DNA of 64,000 bases from Parvularcula sp. BBD 1991-13. GTDB taxonomy: Bacteria > Pseudomonadota > Alphaproteobacteria > Caulobacterales > Parvularculaceae. The stretch lies in contig LYSZ01000003.1 of NCBI GenBank assembly GCA_001657385.1, positions 485,341-549,340 of the forward strand, written 5' to 3'. The notes beneath the pieces were generated by a model. That model did not search any database, was not told the origin of the DNA, and was given only the letters and a program-made list of their open reading frames with translations. The translations under genes and the position numbers were made by a program. This document shows positions 1-8,642 of the stretch, piece by piece (the stretch's first letter is position 1; each line of letters starts with the position of its first letter).

Positions 1-1282
1 CGCCCTTCCCGAATGGCGCCGGCGCACGGCGCAGGACCGCGCCGCGCACATGCTCCGGCTGCATGACGCGCTCATGGACCATCGGGACGCGCTGGCGGCC
101 ATCCTGACCGAAGAGATGGGCAAGCCGCTCGCCGAAGCCAGGGGCGAGATCGCCCACGGGGCGGGTTTTTTCAAATGGTTCGCCGAGGAAGGCCGGCGCA
201 TTTACGGCGACATCATCCCATCGCCCTGGGCGGATACGCGGATCGTGGTCTCCAAGCACCCGGTCGGCGTGGTCGGCGCGATCACGCCGTGGAACTTTCC
301 GAACTCGATGATCGCGCGCAAGCTTGCCGCCGCCCTCGGCGCGGGCTGTACGATGGTGATCAAACCGGCCTCGCAAACGCCCTATTCGGCCCTCGCCTTC
401 GGCGACATGGCCATGGAGGCGGACCTGCCCGCCGGGGTCGTCAATATCGTCACCGGCGCCGCGTCGGAGATCGCCGCGGAGATGTGCGAGAACCCGGCCT
501 TGCGCAAGATCACCTTCACCGGCTCCACGGCGACGGGCAAGAAACTCGCCGCGCAGGCGGGCGCGCATATGAAGCGCGTCTCCATGGAGCTTGGCGGCAA
601 CGCGCCGTTTATCGTCTTCGACGACGCCGATCTCGACAAGGCGGTCGAAGGGGCCATGATCTCGAAATTCCGCAATAGCGGCCAGACATGCGTGTGCGCG
701 AACCGGTTCCTGGTGCAGTCATCCGTATACGATGCGTTCAGCGAAAAATTCGCCGCCGCCATCGCCGAGCTGAAAGTGGGCGACGGCGCCGAGGACGGCG
801 TGACGCAGGGACCGCTGATCGACGAGGACGCCGTCGCCAAGGTCGAGGAACATGTCGCCGACGCGGCGCGCAAGGGCGGCGAGGTCATCGCGGGGGGCGC
901 CCGGCACGCGCTTGGCGGCGCCTTTTTCCAGCCGACGCTGATCGGCGGCGCTTCAAGCGACATGCAGATCTTCCGTGACGAAACCTTCGGCCCCGTCGCC
1001 GCCATGTTCCGGTTCGAGACCGAGGACGAAGCGATCCGGATGGCGAACGATACCGAATACGGCCTCGCCTGTTACGCCTATACGAACGATCTCGGCCGCG
1101 CCTGGCGCCTCAACGACGCGCTGGAATACGGCATGGTCGGGATCAACCAGGGCCTGATTTCCACCGAGGTCGCCCCGTTCGGCGGCGTGAAGGCGTCAGG
1201 GATCGGCAAGGAGGGCTCCAAATACGGCGTCGAGGATTACCTCGACGTCAGATACGCGTTGTTCGGGGGACTCGGCCGGTAG
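1..1282 (+). CDS. NAD(P)-dependent aldehyde dehydrogenase, succinate-semialdehyde type (5' truncated by window edge)
   Basis: This is an aldehyde dehydrogenase of the GabD/SSADH group, oxidising an aldehyde to an acid with NAD(P). The reading frame is open from base 2, and the residues before the first ATG (base 50) are typical SSADH N-terminal sequence, so the true start lies outside the window. Visible motifs are the NAD-binding TFTGSTATGK, the general-base segment MELGGNAP and the nucleophile segment NSGQTCVCANR. It is followed by a sugar kinase, aldolase, isomerase and glycosidase on the same strand. In that setting I infer that its substrate is the three-carbon aldehyde released by the aldolase, which is sulfolactaldehyde if the locus degrades sulfoquinovose. 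The family assignment is firm. The substrate is inference, and succinate semialdehyde itself cannot be excluded. Confidence 0.9.
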   Translation, partial: ALPEWRRRTAQDRAAHMLRLHDALMDHRDALAAILTEEMGKPLAEARGEIAHGAGFFKWFAEEGRRIYGDIIPSPWADTRIVVSKHPVGVVGAITPWNFPNSMIARKLAAALGAGCTMVIKPASQTPYSALAFGDMAMEADLPAGVVNIVTGAASEIAAEMCENPALRKITFTGSTATGKKLAAQAGAHMKRVSMELGGNAPFIVFDDADLDKAVEGAMISKFRNSGQTCVCANRFLVQSSVYDAFSEKFAAAIAELKVGDGAEDGVTQGPLIDEDAVAKVEEHVADAARKGGEVIAGGARHALGGAFFQPTLIGGASSDMQIFRDETFGPVAAMFRFETEDEAIRMANDTEYGLACYAYTNDLGRAWRLNDALEYGMVGINQGLISTEVAPFGGVKASGIGKEGSKYGVEDYLDVRYALFGGLGR

Positions 1283-1358
1283 CGCGACCATTGCCGTTCG
1301 GAAAGGACGGGCGCGCGCCCCGCATCCCCGCGCCCTGAAGGTTTCGCCGGAAGCGAGG

Positions 1359-2291
1359 ATGACCGAAATGGCGATGAATGAAATCCTGTGCGTCGGACAT
1401 GCGGTCGAGGATCATCTGTTTCGCGTCGCCGCCATGCCTGCGGCCGCCGCGAAGCATCAGGCCCGCGACGTGGAGATTGTCGGCGGCGGACCGGCGGCCA
1501 GCGCCGCGGTCGCCGTCTCGCGCCTCGGCGGCGCGGCGCGCCTGGCAGCGCGGGTCGGCGACGACGCCGTCGGCGCCTCGATCATCGCGGATCTGGAAGC
1601 CGAGGGCGTCGACTGCGCCTTGGTGCGGCGTTTTTCTGGCTGCAAATCTTCCCGGTCGGTCGTTCTGGTCGACGACAAGGGCGAACGGCTGATCGTCAAC
1701 TATCTTGATGCGGCCATGCCGGACGACCCGGCGTGGCTGGCGGCGGCAATCCCGGAAAGCCTGGGGGCGGTTCTCGCCGACATCCGCTGGCCGGCCGGCG
1801 CGCTGTGCGCCCTCGCCGCCGCGCGGCGGCTGGGCGCGCCCGGCGTTCTGGATGCGGATTATCCGGTTCCCGCGGACGGCGCGCTGGTGCGCGCGGCAAG
1901 CCATGTCGCCTTCTCGGCCCAGGGCCTGCGCGCCTATGCCGGCGATGACGACCTCGCCCGCGCCGTCACGCGCGTCGCCGAGGACGCCGGCGTCTGGTGC
2001 TGCGTCACCGACGGCGAGAACGGCGTCCTCGCGGCGGGCGTGGGCGCGCGCGCGGGGGCGTGCGAACACGCGCCCGCCGCGCGCGTCAACGTGGTCGACA
2101 CCCTCGGCGCGGGCGACGTCTGGCACGGGGCTTTTACCTTCGCCCTGGCGCGGGGCGACGGCGAAGGCCGCGCGGTGCGTTTCGCCAACGCCGCCGCCGC
2201 CGTCAAGGTTTCGCGCCCCGGCGGACGCAAGGGCGCGCCGCGCCTTGACGATGTGGAAACCTTCCTGGAACGGAGCGACGCTGCGGCATGA
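1359..2291 (+). CDS. PfkB-family sugar kinase resembling sulfofructose kinase YihV/SqiK
   Basis: A ribokinase/PfkB-fold kinase of 310 aa. It carries the N-terminal substrate-site VGGGPAAS (residues 41-48) and the ATP/catalytic motif DTLGAGD, with catalytic Asp253. The similarity to E. coli YihV (6-deoxy-6-sulfofructose kinase) as I remember it is unusually close: GGGPAA, KSSxS, KGERLIVNY and LADIRW are shared. The three YihV residues reported to hold the sulfonate (Lys27, Asn109, Arg138) align with Lys32, Asn114 and Arg143 here. Its stop overlaps the aldolase start by 4 bp (ATGA), so the two are probably translationally coupled. A start at 1374 is also possible. I infer phosphorylation of sulfofructose at C1. 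A generic ketohexose kinase is the alternative. Confidence 0.88.
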   Translation: MTEMAMNEILCVGHAVEDHLFRVAAMPAAAAKHQARDVEIVGGGPAASAAVAVSRLGGAARLAARVGDDAVGASIIADLEAEGVDCALVRRFSGCKSSRSVVLVDDKGERLIVNYLDAAMPDDPAWLAAAIPESLGAVLADIRWPAGALCALAAARRLGAPGVLDADYPVPADGALVRAASHVAFSAQGLRAYAGDDDLARAVTRVAEDAGVWCCVTDGENGVLAAGVGARAGACEHAPAARVNVVDTLGAGDVWHGAFTFALARGDGEGRAVRFANAAAAVKVSRPGGRKGAPRLDDVETFLERSDAAA

Positions 2292-3349
2292 CCGGCGCGG
2301 AAAGAAGCATGAGCGCGGGAAAGCTGTGGGGCATGCGCCGCATGGCGGACGCAAACGGCCTGTTCAAGATGACCGCGGTCGACCAGCGCCCGCCCATCAA
2401 GGGGCCCATCCGGGAAAAGCGCGGGACCCGCGAGGCGCCGTGGGAGGACGTCGCTGATTTCAAGAAAATGCTGATCGAGACGTTGCAGGCGGAATCCTCC
2501 GCCATGCTGCTGGACCCGCACTACGCCTATCCGCGCGGGATATCGGTCTTTGACCCGGCCAAGGGGCTTATCCTCACTCTTGAGGATTCCGCGTTCGAGG
2601 AAACGCCGCAGGGGCGCCTTTCCAGCGAAATCGACGATTGGTCGGTCGAGAAGATCAAGCGGGTCGGCGGCGACGCCGTGAAAGTGCTGGCCTGGTATCG
2701 TCCGGATGCGCCGGAACCGGTCCGCATGCGGCAGAAGGACTTTGTCGCCCGCATCGGGGCGGCGTGCGCAAGATACGACATTCCGTACGTCTTCGAGCTG
2801 CTGGTTTATCCGCTGGCGTCGGATTCGGAGCAAACGGGCGACTATGTCGAAATGAAAACGAAAAAGCCGGCGCTGGTGCTGGAAAGCGTCGAAACCTTCG
2901 CCGCGCCGGACTACGGCGTCGATCTCTTCAAGCTTGAAAGCCCTCTGCCCGCCGCAGCGGTTCCCGGCCTCGGCGCAGAGGGCTGGGAAGACGCGCAAGC
3001 CTGGTTCGACCGGCTGGGCGAAGCCGCGGGCCGCCCCTGGGTGATGCTGTCGGCGGGCGCGGGCAAGGCGGCGTTCCGCAATATCCTGACCCACGCCTTC
3101 AGGGCGGGCGCCTCCGGTTATCTCGCGGGCCGGGCCATCTGGCAGGAAGCGTTCGCCCATTTTCCCGACTGGGACGCCATCCGCCGCGACCTGAGATCGG
3201 AGGCGGCCGATTACATGCGCGCGCTGAACGCACTGACGGACGAATGCGCAACGCCATGGACGGCGCACCCGGCGATCCGCCGCGCCGGCGCGAACATCGC
3301 CCCGGCGGACGCAACGTTTCGTCGGCATTACGCCGGTTTTGGAGGGTGA
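2288..3349 (+). CDS. Class I aldolase, LacD/YihT family (putative sulfofructose-1-phosphate aldolase)
   Basis: A 353-aa TIM-barrel aldolase of the tagatose-bisphosphate/sulfofructose-phosphate aldolase group. Family signatures are the early AVDQR, the SSAMLLDPHYAYP strand, VKVLAWYR, and the Schiff-base segment DLFKLESPL with Lys215 as the predicted imine lysine. The late ASGYLAGRAIW segment matches YihT's ASGFLAGRAVW. In YihT the products are dihydroxyacetone phosphate and 3-sulfolactaldehyde. A second in-frame start at 2309 has a better ribosome-binding site (GGAAAGAAG) and would shorten the protein by 7 residues. The C terminus is about 50 residues longer than YihT. The coupling to a YihV-like kinase supports a sulfosugar substrate, but tagatose or another ketose bisphosphate is possible. 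Confidence 0.87.
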   Translation: MTGAERSMSAGKLWGMRRMADANGLFKMTAVDQRPPIKGPIREKRGTREAPWEDVADFKKMLIETLQAESSAMLLDPHYAYPRGISVFDPAKGLILTLEDSAFEETPQGRLSSEIDDWSVEKIKRVGGDAVKVLAWYRPDAPEPVRMRQKDFVARIGAACARYDIPYVFELLVYPLASDSEQTGDYVEMKTKKPALVLESVETFAAPDYGVDLFKLESPLPAAAVPGLGAEGWEDAQAWFDRLGEAAGRPWVMLSAGAGKAAFRNILTHAFRAGASGYLAGRAIWQEAFAHFPDWDAIRRDLRSEAADYMRALNALTDECATPWTAHPAIRRAGANIAPADATFRRHYAGFGG

Positions 3350-3351
3350 AG

Positions 3352-4746
3352 ATGATGCGCTATGGCGTCGCCGCGCTGGGTCGTCCGACCTTTGACGTTC
3401 CGTTCGCCGAGCAAAAGCTCGCCGACGCCTTCGACGCGCTGGAAAAAGCGGGCGTCGAGGCGGTCGGCCCGCGTGCGCTGCTCTATGACGCCGCCGCCGC
3501 GCGAGAGGCGCTCGGCGAAATCGAAAAGGCCGGCCGCATAGACGCCATGCTCATCCTTCAGGTCACGTTCACCGACGCGACGATGACGGTGGACATTGCG
3601 CGGCGGGCGACGGCTCCAGTGTCGATCTGGGCGCTTCCGGAGCCGCGCCTTGGCGGTCGGCTGCGGCTCAACGGGTTTTGCGGCCTCAACCTCGCCGCCC
3701 ACGCCCTCGGCAAGGCCGGCCTCGCCCACGGATCGCTTTACGCAGATCCCGGCGCGCCGGGCATCGCGGAAGACCTGCGCGCCCTCGCCCGTCCCCGCGC
3801 CGTCGAGCCGAGCAAGGCCGCCAGGGCGGCGCCGGCGCGGCATGACGACGCCGAGCGCGCCCTCGCCGCGCTCAGGGGCGCGCGCATCAGCGTCATTGGA
3901 ACGCATCCGGATGGTTTCGACACCTGCGCTTATGACGAAGGCGAGCTTGCCGCCCTGTCCGGCGTCGCCGTCAGCACGCACGGCCTCGACGCCTTGTTCG
4001 ACCGGGCGAGATCGGTGGACGAGGCCCGCGTCGCGACGGCGCGGCGGCGCAGCGCGGAACGCCTGGCCGGCCTTGACGACGTCGACCAGCAAGAGCTCGA
4101 CCGGTCGTTTCGGTTGTTCTGCGCCCTTGAGGACATTCAGGAGGAAACGGGCGCGCAGGGGCTCGCCGTGCGATGCTGGCCGGAAACCTTTACCGAGTAT
4201 GGCTGCGCCGCCTGCGGGCCCATGGCGATGATGAACCAGAAATGCGTGCCCAGCGCCTGCGAAGCGGATGTCTACGGATCGTTTTCGGCGCTGCTGCTGC
4301 AACACCTGGCGCGGGAGCCGGCCTGGATGGCCGATCTCGTCGATCTCGATTTTTCGGACGACACCGGGGTTTTCTGGCACTGCGGGCTGGCGCCCCTGTC
4401 CATGTGCGACCCGGAGGCGACGCCGGAAGCGACGATCCACACCAACCGCAGGATGCCCCTGCTGCACCAGTTTCCATTAAAGCCCGGGCGGTTCACTTTT
4501 GCGCGCCTGTCGCAGTCGCGCAACGAAACCAAGCTTGTCGTCGGCGCGGCGCGCTTCGTCCGGTCGCCGATGGCATTTACCGGCACGTCGGGCGTGGTAA
4601 AGTTCGACGCGGGAGCCGGGACGCTTTTCAACGCCATCGTCGCGGAAGGGCTGGAGCACCACTACGCAATCGCCTATGGCGACCACCGTCCCGCCCTGCG
4701 GGCCGTCGCCGCCGCTTTCGACATACCGCTGCTCGAGCTTTCCTGA
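3352..4746 (+). CDS. L-fucose/L-arabinose isomerase-fold sugar isomerase (putative sulfoquinovose isomerase, SqvD-like)
   Basis: A 464-aa protein of the FucI/AraA fold. The C-terminal half holds the family's metal-site segments: CEADVYG (with Glu304), DDTGVFWHCG and the ACGPMAM stretch. A good ribosome-binding site (GGAGGGTGAAG) lies just before the ATG at 3352, and a second ATG follows immediately. The preceding aldolase ends 2 bp upstream, and the stop overlaps the next ATG (TGATG), so this is a tight operon. FucI-like isomerases that are neither fucose nor arabinose isomerases are known in sulfoglycolysis (SqvD, sulfoquinovose to sulfofructose). I infer that role from the YihV-like kinase and the YihT-like aldolase beside it. 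The exact sugar is not proven by the sequence. Confidence 0.85.
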   Translation: MMRYGVAALGRPTFDVPFAEQKLADAFDALEKAGVEAVGPRALLYDAAAAREALGEIEKAGRIDAMLILQVTFTDATMTVDIARRATAPVSIWALPEPRLGGRLRLNGFCGLNLAAHALGKAGLAHGSLYADPGAPGIAEDLRALARPRAVEPSKAARAAPARHDDAERALAALRGARISVIGTHPDGFDTCAYDEGELAALSGVAVSTHGLDALFDRARSVDEARVATARRRSAERLAGLDDVDQQELDRSFRLFCALEDIQEETGAQGLAVRCWPETFTEYGCAACGPMAMMNQKCVPSACEADVYGSFSALLLQHLAREPAWMADLVDLDFSDDTGVFWHCGLAPLSMCDPEATPEATIHTNRRMPLLHQFPLKPGRFTFARLSQSRNETKLVVGAARFVRSPMAFTGTSGVVKFDAGAGTLFNAIVAEGLEHHYAIAYGDHRPALRAVAAAFDIPLLELS

Positions 4747-6857
4747 TGCTGTTTCGCGACTCAGCCGCCTTGTCCCGCCTGTGGGGAACGGTCTCGCCTC
4801 CGCGGATGCTGGGCGATCCGGTGCGCTTCGGCGTCGGGAAGGTTTCCATACCGACAAGCGCCGGCGATTTTACGGTCAGCCTTCACCATTTCGGTGCAAG
4901 AATGCGCCTTGGCGGGCCGCGCGCCGTCGATTACGGCCTTGTCCAGTCGCCGCCCGCGGAAGACGTCGTTTCCGTCGCCGACGCCGATGACCGCCTCGTC
5001 ATCGAAAGCGCGGCCCACAAGATCGTTCTCGACAAGGCGTCGCTTTCGTTTTCGTTCTTTCACCGCGGCCGGGAAATCCTGCGTTCGGCGACGGACGGGC
5101 ATTTCGTTCGCGCCCAGCGCCTGCCGCCTTTCGCCCGGGACCCGCAGGGCTGGTATGTCCACCTCAATCTGTCCTCGGATGAAAACATCTATGGGCTCGG
5201 GGAAAAATGGGGCAAGCTGAACAAGCGGGGCCAGCTTATCTCGTCATACAACCACGACGCCCTCGGCGTGAATGCGGAAGCCTCCTACAAGAACGCACCG
5301 TTCTGCTGGAGCACGAATGGCTGGGGCGCATTTGTCCACACCCCGGCGCCGGTCACCCACGGCGTCGGTTTCTCGCCATGGTCGCAGCGGTCCTACGGCG
5401 TTTTTGTCGAGGACCATTGCCTCGATCTGTTTGTGTTTTCCGGCGACGACGGCGCGACGATTATTCGCCACTATACAGAACTGACGGGCCGCGCGCCGAC
5501 GCCGCCGGACTGGTCGCTGGGCGTCATCATCTCCAAGGCTTTTTACCGCGACGCGGACGAGGTTCTCGAAACGGCGCGGGAAATCCGGCGCCGCGGCATG
5601 CCTTGCGACACCATCACGCTTGACGGGCGCGCCTGGCAGGACACGCAAACCCGCTTTTCCTTCGACTGGGACGCGACGCGATACCCCGATCCGAAGCGCG
5701 TCCTGGCGGCGCTGAAATCGATGGATTTCAAGATCTGCCTTTGGGAGTATCCGCTGATTTCCGTCAACAATCCGCTGTTCGATACTTTTTCGGAAAAAGG
5801 CTGGCTGCTTCGCGACGCGCGCACCGGCGGGACCTATGAATATGAATGGGACACCGAACCTTTCGGCGACGTGCTGACCCCGCTGCCCAATTCGGGCATT
5901 GTCGATTTTACCCATCCGGACGCCTACGCCTATTGGCGCGACCGGCATGCGGACCTGTTCTCCATCGGCGTCGACATGATCAAGGCGGATTTCGGCGAGC
6001 AGGTTACGGACGATACGCTCTCCCATAACGGCGAGACCGGCCGCCGTCTCCATAACGTTTACGCATTCCTTTATAACCGGTGCGTGTACGAAGCAGCGCG
6101 GAAATACGCGAAGAACGGCGCCTTTCTGTTCAGCCGGGCGTCCTGGACCGGATGCCAGCGCTTCCCGTCCCAGTGGGGCGGCGATCCGCAGGCGGACTGG
6201 GAAGGTCTGGCGGCAAGCCTGCGCGGCGGGCTCTCCTGGGGCATGACCGGCGCGCCGTTTTACGCAACAGATGTGGGCGGCTTTTACGGCGACCAGCGAG
6301 ATCCGAAACTCTATGTGCGCTGGCTCCAGGCCGCGGTGTTTTCCGCGCATATACGCCTTCACGGCATCGGCGACCGCGAACCGTGGTCATACGGACCGAC
6401 GGCGGAAGCGGCCGCGACGGAGGCGTTGCTGCTGCGTTATCAGCTCCTGCCCTATCTCAAGAAAGTTCTTCGCCAGTCCCATGAAACCGGCCTGCCGGCG
6501 CAGCGCGCCATGGCGCTCGCCTGTCCGGACGAACCGGAAGCCTGGTCGTTCGACGAACAGTTCTTCCTCGGCGACGACCTTCTGGTTGCGCCATGCGTGC
6601 GCAGCGACGACACCGTCCGGGTTTACCTGCCGGAAGGACGCTGGCGGCGCTTTCCGACCGGCGAGCCGGTCGAGGGCGGGCGCGTCCGCCGGCTGACGCT
6701 GGCCCTGAACGAGATGGCGCTGTTCGTGCGGGAAGGAAGCGAACTGCCGATGGGGCCGGCCCGGCGTTTCGTCGAGCATGACGCCGACCTCGACGCAACC
6801 GCGCATGTCTGGCGGGCGGACGATGTCAGGCTCGTTCACTTCGGCGAGGGACCGTAA
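4746..6857 (+). CDS. GH31 family alpha-glycosidase (YicI-like sequence; possible sulfoquinovosidase)
   Basis: A 703-aa glycoside hydrolase family 31 enzyme with no signal peptide, hence probably cytoplasmic. The nucleophile lies in KADFGEQ (Asp415) and the acid/base in WGGDPQADW (Asp480). An HIRLHG segment and the C-terminal beta domain are also present. The frame is open further upstream inside the isomerase gene, but the ATG at 4746 overlaps the isomerase stop and is the sensible start. The overall sequence resembles E. coli YicI (alpha-xylosidase) more than YihQ (sulfoquinovosidase). At the YihQ sulfonate-recognition pair Arg301/Trp304, this protein appears to have Arg303 and Phe306. It may release sulfoquinovose from its glycerol glycoside, or cleave another alpha-glycoside. 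The family is certain and the substrate is open. Confidence 0.88.
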   Translation: MLFRDSAALSRLWGTVSPPRMLGDPVRFGVGKVSIPTSAGDFTVSLHHFGARMRLGGPRAVDYGLVQSPPAEDVVSVADADDRLVIESAAHKIVLDKASLSFSFFHRGREILRSATDGHFVRAQRLPPFARDPQGWYVHLNLSSDENIYGLGEKWGKLNKRGQLISSYNHDALGVNAEASYKNAPFCWSTNGWGAFVHTPAPVTHGVGFSPWSQRSYGVFVEDHCLDLFVFSGDDGATIIRHYTELTGRAPTPPDWSLGVIISKAFYRDADEVLETAREIRRRGMPCDTITLDGRAWQDTQTRFSFDWDATRYPDPKRVLAALKSMDFKICLWEYPLISVNNPLFDTFSEKGWLLRDARTGGTYEYEWDTEPFGDVLTPLPNSGIVDFTHPDAYAYWRDRHADLFSIGVDMIKADFGEQVTDDTLSHNGETGRRLHNVYAFLYNRCVYEAARKYAKNGAFLFSRASWTGCQRFPSQWGGDPQADWEGLAASLRGGLSWGMTGAPFYATDVGGFYGDQRDPKLYVRWLQAAVFSAHIRLHGIGDREPWSYGPTAEAAATEALLLRYQLLPYLKKVLRQSHETGLPAQRAMALACPDEPEAWSFDEQFFLGDDLLVAPCVRSDDTVRVYLPEGRWRRFPTGEPVEGGRVRRLTLALNEMALFVREGSELPMGPARRFVEHDADLDATAHVWRADDVRLVHFGEGP

Positions 6858-6979
6858 ATCCGTTTACCCCCCGACATGGCGCGATAAACGCCGGCGCCCC
6901 GCAGCGGCGAGGCCGGTAATGCCGCGCGGGCGGATTCTGGAGCCAGGCGCCTTCAACGCGACTTACAATTGTCTCCGGT

Positions 6980-7006
6980 CACAATTGGCTCTGGCTTCTT
7001 AAGCGG
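6980..7006. repeat. Short intergenic element also found at 22696-22723
   Basis: Within the 200-bp gap between the convergent GH31 and glycerol kinase genes is a CACAAxTGGCTxxGG-xTTCTT-AAGCGG element. A close variant occurs in the gap after the phosphotransferase gene at 22696-22723. The rest of this gap shows no convincing gene or terminator. The function is unknown and chance similarity is possible. Confidence 0.3.
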
Positions 7007-7057
7007 CGCGTGCCCGCGAACCGCAACACCGGCAGTCCGCTTTTGCTGCAACGGGCT

Positions 7058-8545
7058 CTAAAACGACATGGCCGCGTCGATGGCCCGCTTCCAGCCGGCG
7101 AGCAGCGATCGGCGCTCCGCATCCGGCATGGCGGCGTCGAACCGGCGATCACGCCGCCATGAGGCCGCGATTTCATCCGGCGTTCCGTAGACGCCCGATT
7201 TCATTCCCGCCAGATAGGCCGCCCCCAGCGCCGTGGTTTCCATCACCTGCGGACGGTCGACCGGCAGGTTGAGAAGCCCCGCGAGAAACTCGCACATCCA
7301 GGTGTTCGCGACCATGCCGCCATCGACCCGCAGGGACGAAGGCGTCGCCCCGTCCTGAACCATGGCGTCGAAAAGATCGTGCGTCTGGTAACAAACCGCC
7401 TCCACCATGGCGCGGGCAAGCTCCGCCGGGCCGCTCGCCCGGGTCAGCCCGAAAATCGCGCCCCGCACATCCGCCCGCCAGTAGGGCGCGCCGAGGCCGG
7501 TGAAGGCGGGCACGACGTACACCCCGTTGTTGGAGGCGAGCCCGCGCGCGAGCCCTTCGGTTTCGGAAGCGGTCCTGATCACGCCGAGCCCGTCGCGCAG
7601 CCATTGCACGCCAGCCCCGGCGACGAAGATCGACCCTTCCAGCGCGTAGGTCGCCTTGCCGTCGAACTGATACGCGATGGTCGACAATAGCCGATTCCCC
7701 GACCGAAGAAGCGTCTCACCGGTATTCAACAGGACGAAACAGCCCGTACCGTAAGTGCTCTTGATGTCGCCCGGATGAAAACACGCCTGCCCCACGGTCG
7801 CCGCCTGCTGATCGCCGGCGACGCCGAGCAGCGCGATGGACTTGCCGAAAAGGGCCGGCGCCGTCGTTCCGTACTCGCCGTTACTGTCGCGAACCTCCGG
7901 CAGCATCGCCTCGGGAATCCGGAACAGGCGCAGCATTTCCTCGTCCCAGCGGTGCTCGGCGATGTTGTAAAGACTGGTGCGGCTGGCGTTGGTGGCGTCC
8001 GTGGCGTGCACCTTACCGCCGGTGAGGCGCCACAACAGGAAGGCGTCCACGGTGCCGAAGGCGAGCTTGCCGCACTCCGCCCTCGCCCGGGCGCCCTCCA
8101 CATGGTCGAGAATCCAGGCGATTTTCGTCGCCGAGAAGTAAGGGTCGAGCAAAAGCCCCGTACGCTGAGCGACATCGGCTTCCGCGCCCTCCCCGCGCAG
8201 GGCGTCGCACTGGGCGGCGGTGCGCCGGTCCTGCCAGACGATCGCGTTGTGCAGCGGCGCGCCGGTCTCGCGGTCCCAGACAAGGGTCGTCTCGCGCTGG
8301 TTGGTCAATCCGGCCGCGGCGACGGCCGCGCCTTTCGCCTCCGCCTCGGCGATGGCGCTGCGGCAGACATTAAGGGTCGACGTCCAGATCGCTTCCGGAT
8401 CATGCTCGACCCAGCCATTCGCCGGATAGCGCTGCGGGAACTCTTCCTGCGCCATGCTGACGATGCGCGCGTCGGCGTCGAACACAATGGCGCGGCTTGA
8501 CGTCGTACCCTGATCGATGGCGAGAATGGCGCTGCGGCCGGGCAT
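7058..8545 (-). CDS. glpK: Glycerol kinase
   Basis: A 495-aa FGGY-family kinase of the usual GlpK length. The N-terminal phosphate-binding [15 protein letters not shown] is the GlpK signature. Substrate-site and interdomain segments ([41 protein letters not shown]) are all in place. It phosphorylates glycerol with ATP, feeding glycerol-3-phosphate into glycolysis. It lies 97 bp downstream of a solute/Na+ symporter on the same strand and faces the GH31 operon. No glpF or glpD is adjacent, so this is not a standard glp operon. I infer that it takes the glycerol freed when the GH31 enzyme cleaves a glyceryl glycoside, such as sulfoquinovosyl glycerol. Confidence 0.95.
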   Translation of the reverse strand: MPGRSAILAIDQGTTSSRAIVFDADARIVSMAQEEFPQRYPANGWVEHDPEAIWTSTLNVCRSAIAEAEAKGAAVAAAGLTNQRETTLVWDRETGAPLHNAIVWQDRRTAAQCDALRGEGAEADVAQRTGLLLDPYFSATKIAWILDHVEGARARAECGKLAFGTVDAFLLWRLTGGKVHATDATNASRTSLYNIAEHRWDEEMLRLFRIPEAMLPEVRDSNGEYGTTAPALFGKSIALLGVAGDQQAATVGQACFHPGDIKSTYGTGCFVLLNTGETLLRSGNRLLSTIAYQFDGKATYALEGSIFVAGAGVQWLRDGLGVIRTASETEGLARGLASNNGVYVVPAFTGLGAPYWRADVRGAIFGLTRASGPAELARAMVEAVCYQTHDLFDAMVQDGATPSSLRVDGGMVANTWMCEFLAGLLNLPVDRPQVMETTALGAAYLAGMKSGVYGTPDEIAASWRRDRRFDAAMPDAERRSLLAGWKRAIDAAMSF

Positions 8546-8590
8546 AGGCGGACCTTTCCGTTGTCTCGTCCGTTGTCTCGGCCCGAACAG

Positions 8591-8640
8591 GCCGCCCGGC
8601 GCGCCGGCGCAAGGGGCGCCGTGCGGCCGGCCGGGCGGGC
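8591..8640 (-). terminator. GC-rich hairpin between symporter and glycerol kinase
   Basis: GCCGCCCGGC (8591-8600) can pair with the nearly complementary GCCGGGCGGG around 8629-8638, giving a long GC stem in the symporter-glpK gap. No T-tract follows, so it is more likely a message-stabilising or attenuating hairpin than a strong terminator. Confidence 0.3.
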
Positions 8641-8642
8641 CC

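Noticed and set aside
4173-4745. Upstream extension of the GH31 frame inside the isomerase gene
   Set aside because: Translation is low-complexity Arg/Ala-rich. The ATG overlapping the isomerase stop gives the natural GH31 N terminus.
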